Below are positions 26,538 through 36,991 of a DNA stretch of 64,000 bases, one piece after another (position 1 is the first letter of the stretch; each line of letters starts with the position of its first letter). The notes below the pieces were generated by a model. That model worked only from the letters and a program-made list of their open reading frames with translations, had not been told where the DNA came from and made no database searches. Location of the stretch: assembly GCA_013816845.1 (NCBI GenBank), contig JACDDU010000002.1:372001-436000 (forward strand), read 5' to 3'. Source of the DNA: Gammaproteobacteria bacterium (GTDB lineage: Bacteria; Pseudomonadota; Gammaproteobacteria; DSM-16500). Position numbers and translations under genes: made by a program.

Positions 26538-29500
26538 ATGAGTAGGAAATGGACATCATTAATCGCGCAGTTTGATCGTCTGGATGGTTCCAAGCTGGCT
26601 TTCTTCAAAACGTTGGGGTCAATGTTTTTGAAGAAATCGGGAGTTTTGGTGTTAACCCTTTCAATGGTCCTTACGAGTTTCTCAACTTCCGTGCTTGCTA
26701 ATCCACAAGGTGGTCAAATCGAAGCAGGTAATGTGAGCATGTCAACACCTGCAGCTAATACGTTACAAATTAATCAAACGAGCCAATCTGCAATTATTAA
26801 TTGGCAAACTTTTAATATTAATGCCCATGAAACTACGCACTTCCAACAACCTCAAGGCGGTGTCACTTTAAATCGGGTCAACCCAATGCAAGGGGCATCA
26901 GAAATTTACGGACATTTAACGGCAACCGGCCGCATTATTTTGGTCAACCCCGCTGGTATTTATTTCGGTCCCAATTCATTTGTGAATGTGGGTAGTTTGA
27001 TTGCCTCAACAACTGATATTAGTAGTCAGAATTTTTTAGCAGGGCAATATATTTTTAATCAAACATCATCCTATGCGGGTCAAATCGTCAATGCAGGGAC
27101 CATCATCGCAAGAGATCATGGTTTGATTGCTTTAGTCGGTGGTAGTGTTTCAAATTCAGGTCATATCGAAGCAAATATGGGCACCATTGCCCTTGGTTCG
27201 GGTAGTAAATTTACCCTCGACTTATCCGGTGACCAACTCATTAGCTTTACAGTTGATGAGCAAACCATTCATGCAAATCGTAACTCCGATGGTTCTTTAA
27301 AACACGGGGTGAGTAACACGGGGATGATTCGTGCAGATGGTGGCAAAGTTTTGATTACGGCGAAAGCTGCGCAAGGCGTTTTAGATCGAGTTATTAATTT
27401 AGAAGGGGTTGTTCAAGCGAAATCCGTCAGCATGCGAAATGGCGAAATTATTTTATCAGGGGATCCTTCTAGCGGCGTGGTCCGTGTTGCTGCGAATGTT
27501 AATGCTTCAGGTAAATCTGCAGCTCAACGAGGCGGTAAAATTAATGTCACAGGTCATAATATTTTAATCGATAACGGTGCAACCCTTGATGTCAGCGGTG
27601 ATCTCGCTGGGGGTGAAATTTTAATTGGCGGCAACTATCTCGGCAAAGGTCCTTTGCCTAATGCCAATGCAACGGTCATTGCTACGAACACGCGTTTAAT
27701 TGCAGATGCATTACACCATGGTGATGGCGGTACGGTTATTGTTTGGTCCAATGAATTAACCAAATTTTATGGTGAAATCTTTGCGCGTGCCGGACAAGAA
27801 GGTGGAAATGGTGGTTTTGTTGAAACTTCGAGTAAAAATAATTTAGAAGCCATGGGCTCAGTTAGCGCGAGCGCGCCAGCAGGTCAAGCTGGTTTATGGT
27901 TGCTTGATCCATCGAATGTAACCATTTCAGCTGCAGCGACTGTGAATGGTAGCTTTGATGGCGCCTCACCCAATGTATTTACCACCACTGCCAATAATGC
28001 GGTGGCCAACGTTGCAACCATTGTTGCTTCTTTAAATTCAGGAACAAGTGTCACGATCTTAACAACCCCTGGTGGTACGCAAACGGGCAACATTACGATT
28101 ACCGATGCCATTGTTAAATCAGCATTGAATACACCCACGTTAACCTTGACTGCAGTGGGTGCAATTATTGCAAATAATAATATTACTTCAACGCTAGGTG
28201 GACTGAACGTTGTCTTTAATAGTGATAGCGTCACATTGGGAAGTACGGCAAATTCTGTCATTACCACCAATGGTGGTAATTTCACAGCTAATACGGCCAA
28301 CGCTTTTGCAATGGGCACGGGTGCCATTACTGGCACGATCAATACTGGATCAGGCACGGTCGCAATTAACGCCAATCAAGATGGACTAAGTTCTCAAGGC
28401 TTCGCCATGGGTGCAAATAGTTCGATCGTAACAACCAATACAACGGCTTCAGCCATTGCTATTAACGTTAATGCTGCTGCAGGTGGTGGCACGGGTACTG
28501 CTGTTTTACGTTCTATGACCACAGGCAATGGGGGCACGATTACCGTTGCAACGAATACGGGCGGTAATATAACAGGCGGCAGTATTACGATGGGAGGCGG
28601 CATTTTAAATGTCGGTTCGGGCACGATCAATCTCACGACTTCACAAGCAGCCGCACGCGCCATTGGGGCGGTAGCAACGCCTATTCCCATTATTGCAGGT
28701 ACGTTAAATGCGACAACCGGAAGCAGCGGTATTTTTATAAACAATACGGGTACCACAGGATTAGATTTAGGAACCATCAATAGTACTGCAGGGTTAACCT
28801 TAACCTCGCTTGGAAGTTCAAGCATTACAAATAGTGGGATTTTAACTTTACCCGGAACGCTTACGATTGCAGCCGGTGCAACGCAAGATATAACTTTAAA
28901 TAATGCAGCAAATAATTTGGGTACATTGACAGTAACGAGTGGACGCAATGTCAGTGTTACAGATACAAACGCGTTAATTCTCGGTGCATCAACGATTAGT
29001 GGTACGTTAGATGTTATCACTAATGGTGCGTTAACTCAGACCGGTGCTCTTGCTGTAACTGGCTTAACAACGCTTACTGCTGGTGCTGCGAATAGTATTA
29101 CGCTCAGCAATGCTAGCAATAATTTCTCATCGCTTAGTATTCTCAGTGGAAATGTTGTTAGTCTACGTGATGCCAATGCTTTAGTTTTAGCAGCCCTAAC
29201 GACGGCCGGTAATTTAACCGTGCAAACTGGTGGCGCATTAACGCAATCAGGCGTGATCACTTCGCCTGGCATCGCAACCCTCATCGCAGGGGCAGGCAAT
29301 GATATTACGCTGACTAATGGTGCGAATAACTTTGCAACCGTTGCGGTCACAAGTGGTAATAATGTTGCCTTAACCGATACGAATGCTTTAATTCTCGGTG
29401 CATCAACGATTAGTGGTGCGTTAGATGTCATCACCAATGGTGCGTTAACGCAGAGTGGTGCACTTGCTATTACGGGTTTAACAACCTTAGCAGCTGGAGT

Positions 29501-32500
29501 TGCTAATAATATTACCCTCAATACGTCAACTAATAATTTCTCAACCATTAAAGTCGTAAGTGGCAATGTTGTTAATTTACGTGATGCCAATGCCCTCATT
29601 TTCGATGCGATTGCGGCTAACAGTTTAACCATCCAAACTGCAGGTGCACTTACTCAATCAGGAATTATTACCGTACCAGGCACCACAACCTTAATAGCAG
29701 GCGCTACGAATAATATCACTTTAACCAATGCAGCAAATGATTTTGGCACGGTAGCAGTAACCAGTGGTCTTAATGTAGCTTTAACGGATGCTAATGCTTT
29801 AAGTCTGGGTGCATCCACGGTTAGTGGTACATTAGACATCATAACCAATGGGGCCTTAACACAAAGTGGAGCAGTCGTTGTTACAGGTATCACTACCGTT
29901 AATTCTACTTTAAACAATGTTGTGCTAACTACGGCTACAAATAACTTTGCTACGTTTACGGTAACGAGTGGTAATAATGTCAGTGTTACTGATGCAGGTA
30001 CTTTGATTTTAGGTGCATCGACCATTAGCGGCACGTTAAATGTTATTACCAATGGTGCGTTAACTCAGACGGGTCCACTCGCTGTGACTGGCTTAACGAC
30101 CTTAACCGCTGGAGCTGCCAATAGTATTACGCTCAGTAACGCTAGCAATGATTTTTCATCGCTTAGTATTATCAGTGGAAATGTTGTTAGCCTACGCGAT
30201 GTTAATGCTTTAGTTTTAGCAGCGCTTACGACCGCCGGTAGTTTAACCGTGCAAACTGGTGGCGCATTAACACAATCAGGCGTGATTACGTCTCCTGGCA
30301 CCACCACCCTTATTGCAGGTGTTAACAATATCGTTTTAACGAATGCTAATAATTTTGGCACCGTCGCCGTAACGAGTGGCGATAATGTTTCATTAACGGA
30401 TACGAATGCGCTAATTCTTGGTGCATCAACAATTAGTGGCACATTGAACGTTGTAACCAATGGTGCATTAACTCAGACTGGTGCTCTTGCCGTAACTGGC
30501 TTAACAACGCTTACTGCTGGTGCTGCGAATAGTATTACGCTCAGCAATGCTAGCAATGATTTTTCATCACTTAGCATTATCAGTGGCAATGTTGTTAGTC
30601 TACGTGATGTCAATGCTTTAGTTTTAGCAGCGCTCACCACGGCCGGTAGTTTAACAGTACAAACCGGTGGCGCCTTAACGCAATCAGGCGTGATTACATC
30701 ACCTGGCACCACAACACTCATCGCAGGAGTAGCTGATATTACGCTGACTAATGCTACGAATAACTTTGCAACCGTGGCTGTCACAAGTGGTAATAATGTT
30801 GCTTTAACCGATACGAATGCGTTAATTCTCGGTGCATCAACGATTAGTGGTACGTTAGATGTCATCACCAATGGTGCGTTAACGCAAAGTGGTACACTTG
30901 CTATTACTGGTTTAACAACGTTAGCCGCTGGCCTTGCTAACAATATTACCCTCAACACTGCAACTAATAATTTTTCAACCGTTAAAGTAGTAAGTGGCAA
31001 TGTCGTTAATTTACGTGATGCAAATGCACTCATTTTAGATGCGATTGCGGCTAACAGTTTAACCGTACAAACTGCAGGTGCCCTAACTCAATCGGGAGTC
31101 ATTAGCGTACCGGGTACAACGACCTTAATAGCAGGGGCTACGAATAATATTACTTTAACCAATGCAGCAAATGATTTTGGCACGGTAGCAGTGACCAGTG
31201 GTCTTAATGTTGCTTTAACGGATGCTAATGCTTTAAGTCTCGGTGCATCCACGGTTAGTGGCACATTAGATGTCATCACCAATGGAGCCTTAACACAAAG
31301 TGGAGCACTTAGTATCACTGGATTAACAACACTTCAAGCGAATTTAAATAATATTACTTTAAATAATGCAGCCAACAACTTTAGTACGGTAACCGTAAAC
31401 AGTGCAAGTGATATCAATTTACGTGATACCAACGGCATTATTCTAGGCAGCATGAACCCCACGGGCTCGCTTATCGTAACAGCTGGGGCTGCGATCACCC
31501 AATCAGGAACGCTAACTGGCACTTCCCTCATTGCTAAAACGCTCAATAATGCAGGAATGGCAATTACACTTAATGATTTCACCAATAATTTTTCCACGAT
31601 TGATTTAAGATCGCGCAATGCAGCGGATACGACGAATGCTGCGGGTGTCCTTTCATACAATAGTGCAAACGGCTTTGATATTAGTACAATTGCAACAACC
31701 AATGCCATTAATTTAAATGCGGGTGAGGCGATCACTCAAACGGGTTCCATTCTAGGAACTACTCTAACTGCCAAAACCCTCAAAGATGGCGGGGCAAGCA
31801 TCACATTGAATAATCCAGCTAATTCCCTAACTACGCTTAACTTACAAAGTCGAAATGCTGCCGATACTATAAATGAAGCGGGCAATATTAGCTTCAGCGA
31901 TGTTAGTGGTATTGCTATTGGCAGAATTGCAACAACGGCGCTTGCTAATGTGACAGCAACAACCATAACGCAAACAGGCATTATTGAGGCGCAAGAACTC
32001 ATTGCTTTAACATTAAATAACGCAAGCGGGGCGATCACTTTAACGAATACCGGTAATGAAGTTTCGACTGTCGATTTACGCGCGCGTAATGCGACTAATA
32101 CTGCGAATGCAGCGGGTGCAATTTCCTACATTGATGCAAGTGGGTTTGATGTTGCTGCCGTTCAAACAACAGGTGCAGTCACTTTACGAGGTAATAATGC
32201 GATTACTCAAAGTGGCGTTATGTCAGGTTCAACCTTAACAGCTTCAACGTTCAATAATGTTGGTGCAGATATTACTTTTAATTTAGCTAATGCATTTACA
32301 ACCCTTAACTTACAATCCAGAAACGTTGCTAATAATGCTAATACTGCGGGTGTATTAATTTATCAAGATGTGAATGCGCTTGCTGTTGCAGCATTGCAGA
32401 CACTTTCAAACGCAACCGTAATAACGGGCGGAGCGATAACTAATACAGGCGCACTCATTGTTGGGGATACGCTTACAACATCCAGCGTTGGAGGGACTAT

Positions 32501-35018
32501 CCTTAGCTTTGCAACGAATCAAATTAATAAGTTTAATGCAACGAATAGTGGTAGCGGAGCCATAACGTTAGTTAATACTGCCGCACCGCTTACGATTACG
32601 GGTCTTAATCAAAGCGGTGGCGGGGCTGTGACGATTACTAATATTGGCACCTTAGCGGTGGATGATGGTGTAACCATCAATTCTGGTGATGCGCCTTTAG
32701 CTATTACTGCAACAGATCTTAATCTGAATACCACAGGTGCTTTAAACAGTGGTAATGGAGCGCTTACTCTTACGCAGAATACTATTGGAGGAAGTATTGG
32801 ATTAGGCAATGCATCCGGAACCATGAGTATCAGTGGCAATGAATTACAACGGATGTCGGCTGGCACCTTCAATTTAAATACCGCATCAAATGGCTTTATC
32901 CTTGTTGATGGTGTAAGTGTTGCCGATAGTAGCCAGATTGCAGGATTGACAACCCTTACGGCGACTGTTGGCACATTAGGATATGTTAATTTTATAAATA
33001 ACCCAGTTAGCTTCAAAGCTCTAACAGTGAATACAGATGACGGTATTCTTGTAGGAACGGGTGCAAGTCTAACAACAAGTACGGGTAATCTTACCTTAAA
33101 TGCAAATGTAAATGGCGCTGCGGGTACAAATGACACGTTAGCGTTGAATGCTGATTTAACTGCCACAGGCAGTATGAGTCTAAGTGCAGCGCAGGGCGGC
33201 ATTGTTTTAGGTCAACCTGTTAATTTAACTTCGAATGGGCTGACCATTAATGATGCTGTAAGCGGTCCTCATTCTCTTAATGTTAATGCAGGAACAGGTA
33301 TTGCACGCTTTAATGATACCGTTAATGTATCTAATTTAAATGTTCAAGCAAATTCAATTGCAATCAATGCATCGAGCATCACGACAACTTTAGATCAAGT
33401 GTATGGTGCAGTTGTAACACTTGGTAACAATCTTACGATGCTCGGTCGCAATATTAGTCTTCAAGGTGGTGTATTAGGAGACCGCAACTTAACCTTGAAT
33501 GGACAGCCGGGCGATAATATCTTTAATTTAGCCGGTTCTTATGCGCTTAATCAACTTACCGTAACGGGTAGTGGCAATGGTGTGAATACGTTAGCCATTG
33601 ATAGCGTTAGCAGTGAACGTTGGGATATTACCGGTGCAAATCAAGGTAACATCATGGTAACGGGTATTAATGATGCAAGCTTTATCAATGTAGGTCATTT
33701 AATCGGTGGGACAAAGGGTAACACTTTCGTTCTTAATGATGGGGCAAGCTTAAGCGGGGCTATTGACGGTAATGAGCTTAATGCAGTGAATACCATCGAT
33801 TACTCGCATTATTTAGATCCCTTAGGGACATTTCTAGCTAACCTCTTTTATTCAGGCGATGTAGCAAATAATTCGGGTACTGTCATCACCCATTTTTTAA
33901 ATATTAATAATTTGATTGGTAATCCCGGAAGTACACTTTATTTGCCAACTAAATTAAATTCACTACACATTAGTAGTCCGAATAGTGGTTTTGTAAGCGA
34001 TCCTTTAAACTTCAGTGGCTTCACTTCATTTGCTACCAGTAATAGCAATGACCCGGTTATTTTTATTGCACCAGCAGTCTATGATTTTGCAACCAATCAA
34101 TTACGAGTTGATGGTGTGCTTGTATCAATGAACGGATTTAATCCAAGTCGTTTTAGTGGCAATATTACTTATGGTAACGTGCCAGTTCCTCCCGTTCCGT
34201 CCATACCCAATTTTGTCAATCTTGATATTGCCAACGTCATTACACCATTTGATACGAATATCAATCCAATGCAGTTAGTAAATAATACTAATGTCACGAT
34301 TACCAATCATGTTGCCGATTCAGTATCGGGGACTTCTCTTGTCTTTACTGGTCGCGAAGACGCTGTAGGAAGCAGTGCCTTATCACCAGCTGCACAATCT
34401 ATACGTTATCTCCATAACTTGTTTAATCCAAATGGAGTGACATTGACAGACAGAAGCACGTTAGGATTCGGCGAGGTAGGGTACAGTAAAATATTAAATA
34501 TTGCTGAGCATTTAAAAACAGCGATTGAAGCACCGACCTTTAGCATGATCATTTTCATGATGATTGCCTTTAGCTTAGGAATGAATATGCTCCTACGCAA
34601 AGAAAAATTAATAGAGTTAACTGAAGTTGATTCACGAACTAATGGATATCAGGGTAGTCTTCCTAATATGTCGTTTAAATTACGCAGTGCCCTCGATAGC
34701 ATTATTGGATTTAGTGAATTAATTTATTATGGGGATCTCGGGGCTATTTCTGATAGACAAAAAGAAATGTTAGGTTATGTCTTAGTCGAATCGAAAAATA
34801 TGCTAACTCATCTCACGCAAACTGAAGCGCTTAACTCAATGGAAGAATCTGTAGAAGAAAGATCATTTGCTCAACGAACGATGCTGAACAGCATCATTGG
34901 TTTTGCCAAGTTAATTGATGAGGATGATGTAGATTCGATTTCCAGCATCCAAAAGGATTTCCTTCGTGATGTAATAGCAGGCTCGCAAAACATTTTAAAA
35001 ATCATTCCTGCTAATTAA
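26538..35018 (+). CDS. Giant two-partner-secretion (filamentous haemagglutinin-like) protein with TM and pseudo-HisKA tail
   Basis: The 2,826-residue product starts with a long signal peptide (FLKKSGVLVLTLSMVLTSFS, cleavage near VLANPQ). A TPS domain follows, shown by INWQTFNI, NPAGIYFGPNSFVNVGSLIA and following residues; TpsB partners recognise this domain for export across the outer membrane. Residues about 450-2650 are beta-helix-like, rich in Thr, Ala, Asn and Leu, with 136-residue repeats between about 780 and 1630. Near residue 2665 a helix (FSMIIFMMIAFSLGMNMLL) occurs, then two segments like HisKA domains (LRSALDSIIGFSEL and MLNSIIGFAKLI) that lack the phospho-His. The frame is open from 26379, but the ATG at 26538 has AGGGG and starts the signal region. 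No TpsB gene lies in the window. Confidence 0.88.
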   Translation: MSRKWTSLIAQFDRLDGSKLAFFKTLGSMFLKKSGVLVLTLSMVLTSFSTSVLANPQGGQIEAGNVSMSTPAANTLQINQTSQSAIINWQTFNINAHETTHFQQPQGGVTLNRVNPMQGASEIYGHLTATGRIILVNPAGIYFGPNSFVNVGSLIASTTDISSQNFLAGQYIFNQTSSYAGQIVNAGTIIARDHGLIALVGGSVSNSGHIEANMGTIALGSGSKFTLDLSGDQLISFTVDEQTIHANRNSDGSLKHGVSNTGMIRADGGKVLITAKAAQGVLDRVINLEGVVQAKSVSMRNGEIILSGDPSSGVVRVAANVNASGKSAAQRGGKINVTGHNILIDNGATLDVSGDLAGGEILIGGNYLGKGPLPNANATVIATNTRLIADALHHGDGGTVIVWSNELTKFYGEIFARAGQEGGNGGFVETSSKNNLEAMGSVSASAPAGQAGLWLLDPSNVTISAAATVNGSFDGASPNVFTTTANNAVANVATIVASLNSGTSVTILTTPGGTQTGNITITDAIVKSALNTPTLTLTAVGAIIANNNITSTLGGLNVVFNSDSVTLGSTANSVITTNGGNFTANTANAFAMGTGAITGTINTGSGTVAINANQDGLSSQGFAMGANSSIVTTNTTASAIAINVNAAAGGGTGTAVLRSMTTGNGGTITVATNTGGNITGGSITMGGGILNVGSGTINLTTSQAAARAIGAVATPIPIIAGTLNATTGSSGIFINNTGTTGLDLGTINSTAGLTLTSLGSSSITNSGILTLPGTLTIAAGATQDITLNNAANNLGTLTVTSGRNVSVTDTNALILGASTISGTLDVITNGALTQTGALAVTGLTTLTAGAANSITLSNASNNFSSLSILSGNVVSLRDANALVLAALTTAGNLTVQTGGALTQSGVITSPGIATLIAGAGNDITLTNGANNFATVAVTSGNNVALTDTNALILGASTISGALDVITNGALTQSGALAITGLTTLAAGVANNITLNTSTNNFSTIKVVSGNVVNLRDANALIFDAIAANSLTIQTAGALTQSGIITVPGTTTLIAGATNNITLTNAANDFGTVAVTSGLNVALTDANALSLGASTVSGTLDIITNGALTQSGAVVVTGITTVNSTLNNVVLTTATNNFATFTVTSGNNVSVTDAGTLILGASTISGTLNVITNGALTQTGPLAVTGLTTLTAGAANSITLSNASNDFSSLSIISGNVVSLRDVNALVLAALTTAGSLTVQTGGALTQSGVITSPGTTTLIAGVNNIVLTNANNFGTVAVTSGDNVSLTDTNALILGASTISGTLNVVTNGALTQTGALAVTGLTTLTAGAANSITLSNASNDFSSLSIISGNVVSLRDVNALVLAALTTAGSLTVQTGGALTQSGVITSPGTTTLIAGVADITLTNATNNFATVAVTSGNNVALTDTNALILGASTISGTLDVITNGALTQSGTLAITGLTTLAAGLANNITLNTATNNFSTVKVVSGNVVNLRDANALILDAIAANSLTVQTAGALTQSGVISVPGTTTLIAGATNNITLTNAANDFGTVAVTSGLNVALTDANALSLGASTVSGTLDVITNGALTQSGALSITGLTTLQANLNNITLNNAANNFSTVTVNSASDINLRDTNGIILGSMNPTGSLIVTAGAAITQSGTLTGTSLIAKTLNNAGMAITLNDFTNNFSTIDLRSRNAADTTNAAGVLSYNSANGFDISTIATTNAINLNAGEAITQTGSILGTTLTAKTLKDGGASITLNNPANSLTTLNLQSRNAADTINEAGNISFSDVSGIAIGRIATTALANVTATTITQTGIIEAQELIALTLNNASGAITLTNTGNEVSTVDLRARNATNTANAAGAISYIDASGFDVAAVQTTGAVTLRGNNAITQSGVMSGSTLTASTFNNVGADITFNLANAFTTLNLQSRNVANNANTAGVLIYQDVNALAVAALQTLSNATVITGGAITNTGALIVGDTLTTSSVGGTILSFATNQINKFNATNSGSGAITLVNTAAPLTITGLNQSGGGAVTITNIGTLAVDDGVTINSGDAPLAITATDLNLNTTGALNSGNGALTLTQNTIGGSIGLGNASGTMSISGNELQRMSAGTFNLNTASNGFILVDGVSVADSSQIAGLTTLTATVGTLGYVNFINNPVSFKALTVNTDDGILVGTGASLTTSTGNLTLNANVNGAAGTNDTLALNADLTATGSMSLSAAQGGIVLGQPVNLTSNGLTINDAVSGPHSLNVNAGTGIARFNDTVNVSNLNVQANSIAINASSITTTLDQVYGAVVTLGNNLTMLGRNISLQGGVLGDRNLTLNGQPGDNIFNLAGSYALNQLTVTGSGNGVNTLAIDSVSSERWDITGANQGNIMVTGINDASFINVGHLIGGTKGNTFVLNDGASLSGAIDGNELNAVNTIDYSHYLDPLGTFLANLFYSGDVANNSGTVITHFLNINNLIGNPGSTLYLPTKLNSLHISSPNSGFVSDPLNFSGFTSFATSNSNDPVIFIAPAVYDFATNQLRVDGVLVSMNGFNPSRFSGNITYGNVPVPPVPSIPNFVNLDIANVITPFDTNINPMQLVNNTNVTITNHVADSVSGTSLVFTGREDAVGSSALSPAAQSIRYLHNLFNPNGVTLTDRSTLGFGEVGYSKILNIAEHLKTAIEAPTFSMIIFMMIAFSLGMNMLLRKEKLIELTEVDSRTNGYQGSLPNMSFKLRSALDSIIGFSELIYYGDLGAISDRQKEMLGYVLVESKNMLTHLTQTEALNSMEESVEERSFAQRTMLNSIIGFAKLIDEDDVDSISSIQKDFLRDVIAGSQNILKIIPAN
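28860..31430 (+). repeat. Long tandem repeats (about 405-415 bp) within the exoprotein gene
   Basis: Units encoding LGASTISGTLDVITNGALTQ start near 28980, 29392, 29800, 30007, 30412, 30824 and 31240. Most neighbours are about 410 bases apart, with one half-unit step. Adjacent copies share long near-identical stretches (for example 30070-30300 with 30480-30710), so unequal recombination could change copy number. Confidence 0.85.
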
Positions 35019-35407
35019 ATTTACGATGATTTTATGAACGAATAAATAATCCATTTCAATTATTATTGTAAAATATCATAACATGATGTAGTTCAATCTT
35101 TGTTTGCAGTATTAAATCTTAATAAGCCGTCCTGTTAGCGTTTAAAACGATATTTATCCTCATGATGTTTTCAAATGCAGATCATCTTGATTTATTTTCT
35201 TTTACTTGCCGAAAAAAAGATCGGCTAAGCTAGCTTTATTTTTCATTGAGTATGAGTTTAAAGTAAATTTGGATTCATTGAGAGTCAAAGAAACTAAGGT
35301 AGTAAGTTATTTCTAGGTAATCTCTCTTAATAAAAAATTCCAAATTTTACAAAGAAAATAATTTTGATTTAACAGTTAAGCTTAAGTTTGAGTCAATTTA
35401 TTATTTA
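35019..35407. other. Intergenic stretch, no gene seen
   Basis: These 389 AT-rich bases separate the convergent ends of the exoprotein gene and the following leftward gene. There is only a weak 5-bp hairpin (35207-35224) and a TTAAGCTTAAG element at 35376-35386 that recurs at 36886-36896. No ribosome-binding site with a meaningful frame was found. Confidence 0.5.
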
Positions 35408-36896
35408 TTAATTGTAAAGCTTTGGTTGATTTTCAACCAGGGTGACTGAAAGATTACTTGGCGTATCGACAGTCACTTTAAAACAGCCAAATACCTGGTA
35501 ACCTTCTTTAAAACATTTGATTGTATTGCTTATATCTACATTTTTATCTTCGCCAGTTAAGGTTGTATTAAAAGAATCATTGGCAAAATTAAAATTGGAT
35601 TCCTGCGGTAAAAAAATAGAAGTTTGGGATGAATTTAAACTCTCAGTTTGATTGAAAACATCCTCAGTTGTTGTAACACTTAGGCTCGATGAGTCAGTGG
35701 CTATTTTAGAAGTCTGCTGTGCAAGAGACTGAAATAACACGGTAACATTTTCATTTGTAAGGAGGGAAGGTGTCTTGGGTGCAGAGATTGATAAAGTATC
35801 TTCTTTACGCGGGACGATTTTTTTGTTTAAGTATTTTAAAATAATCCCTTCAAAAAAGTCAATATGGGTTGCATCTGAAAAGTTAAAACGAACATGCGTT
35901 GAGTCAAATTTAGTAGTGTAACTCAATTTGATCTCATCCCTGAGAGAGGATTTATAGATACTATTGCCCAATGCATTTTTTAATAGATCTCTTAGCTGAT
36001 TTGCTTCATTTAACAAGACTGGAATTTCAAATTTAAATTCCATAACTGCACTCTGTTTATCGTCATTTCTCTCTAACTTATAAGTAATTTTATCCCAGTT
36101 AATTGTAAGTGCTGACTTTTTGGGACGTTTCATTTCAGTTTCAATTTCCATATAATCCTTATTGGCGGGCTCAGATGAAGCGTATAGAAATTCTATTTCT
36201 GTAGCTTGTTGTGGATATGCTTTTAACTTTGCATCCACATCTGCAATGTTAATTTTCTTTGAAACTAAAACATGCAGCTCGTTCAATTGAATTGAGAAAG
36301 AAAATCCTTCGTTTACTTCTGGGTATAAGTTGGTTAATTTGGAGTATACATTATTTCCCATAACTACCATTTGTGCATTAGTAATAAAGCCTTGCAGTTT
36401 AAATATAAGTAGCCCACTGTGTCGATTTGAATCTTTTGGTGAAAAAATCCTGTAGGTTACATCGTTCCAATTAAATCGTTTCTTCGTTCTAATCTGCTTT
36501 TTAGGCTTATTAAGTTGATTGAGTAATCGTAGCAATTGATTTGCTGGGAGCGATTCATTTTTTCTGCATCCTAAAATCAATGCGTTGTCTTTTGTAATTA
36601 ATTCAAATATGTAAAAATTTGGTGTAGTTTTTGTACGTTTAGTAATTTCATTACTTAAAAACTTTTTAAAAGCTAAGAGCGTGGAGCAAGTTGCATGCGT
36701 GCCGGGGGAGACTAATATTTCAAGTGAATATTTTTCTGTGCTTGGCGGCATAAAAACGAAGCAAAATTTCTCGCCGATAATGGGATCAAACTTCACTGCA
36801 TCTAAATTTGAAGATAGATGATTTTCATTAGTTGTATTGCGTAGGTGCATAGTATGGACTCATTAATTTTCTTTATTCTAAAGACTTAAGCTTAAG
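35376..36896. repeat. 11-bp TTAAGCTTAAG element on both sides of paralogue A
   Basis: TTAAGCTTAAG is present at 35376-35386 and 36886-36896, outside the two ends of the gene. The element contains a HindIII-like palindrome and the right copy extends to CTTAAGCTTAAG. In this AT-rich region it could be chance, or it could mark a duplication boundary or regulator site. Confidence 0.35.
35408..36850 (-). CDS. Hypothetical protein, tandem paralogue A
   Basis: I do not recognise this 480-residue protein. It seems built from three modules of about 100 residues. Two of them follow the marker FNWNDVTYRI (Trp128) and INWDKITYKL (Trp252), and the third module contains VMEFKFE. A Ser/Thr/Asn-rich linker leads to a C-terminal block YQVFGCFKVTVDTPSNLSVT. 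The neighbouring gene at 36992-38047 shares the TY marker, VMEVKYA and the C-terminal VFGCFK block, so the two are paralogues from a tandem duplication; this copy has one module more. No signal peptide, membrane helix or catalytic motif is visible. AT-rich, low-homology tandem genes of this kind are typical of accessory or effector loci. Confidence 0.65.
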   Translation of the reverse strand: MHLRNTTNENHLSSNLDAVKFDPIIGEKFCFVFMPPSTEKYSLEILVSPGTHATCSTLLAFKKFLSNEITKRTKTTPNFYIFELITKDNALILGCRKNESLPANQLLRLLNQLNKPKKQIRTKKRFNWNDVTYRIFSPKDSNRHSGLLIFKLQGFITNAQMVVMGNNVYSKLTNLYPEVNEGFSFSIQLNELHVLVSKKINIADVDAKLKAYPQQATEIEFLYASSEPANKDYMEIETEMKRPKKSALTINWDKITYKLERNDDKQSAVMEFKFEIPVLLNEANQLRDLLKNALGNSIYKSSLRDEIKLSYTTKFDSTHVRFNFSDATHIDFFEGIILKYLNKKIVPRKEDTLSISAPKTPSLLTNENVTVLFQSLAQQTSKIATDSSSLSVTTTEDVFNQTESLNSSQTSIFLPQESNFNFANDSFNTTLTGEDKNVDISNTIKCFKEGYQVFGCFKVTVDTPSNLSVTLVENQPKLYN

Positions 36897-36991
36897 GTTA
36901 AGTTAAATGTGTGTAATTATTCCTTTTGCTGATAAATTATATTGGGTACTTTTAATATCGATATAGAGCACTTGAAATTTCTTCACCAAAA

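Noticed and set aside
28860-31430. Regular repeats considered as a CRISPR array
   Set aside because: Units are about 410 bases, in frame and coding; no short direct repeats with unique spacers and no cas genes.
27884-33202. A series of long minus-strand frames (for example 27884-28375, 28394-29020, 29036-29632, 30473-31033) rich in Val, Ala, Leu and Pro
   Set aside because: They lie antisense to the repeat region of the exoprotein gene, repeat with its period and have no ribosome-binding sites or domain patterns. They are shadows of its Thr/Ala/Asn-rich codons.
35207-35224. Small GCCGA/TCGGC hairpin after the exoprotein gene
   Set aside because: The stem has five base pairs and lies nearly 190 bases after the stop, too weak to call a terminator.
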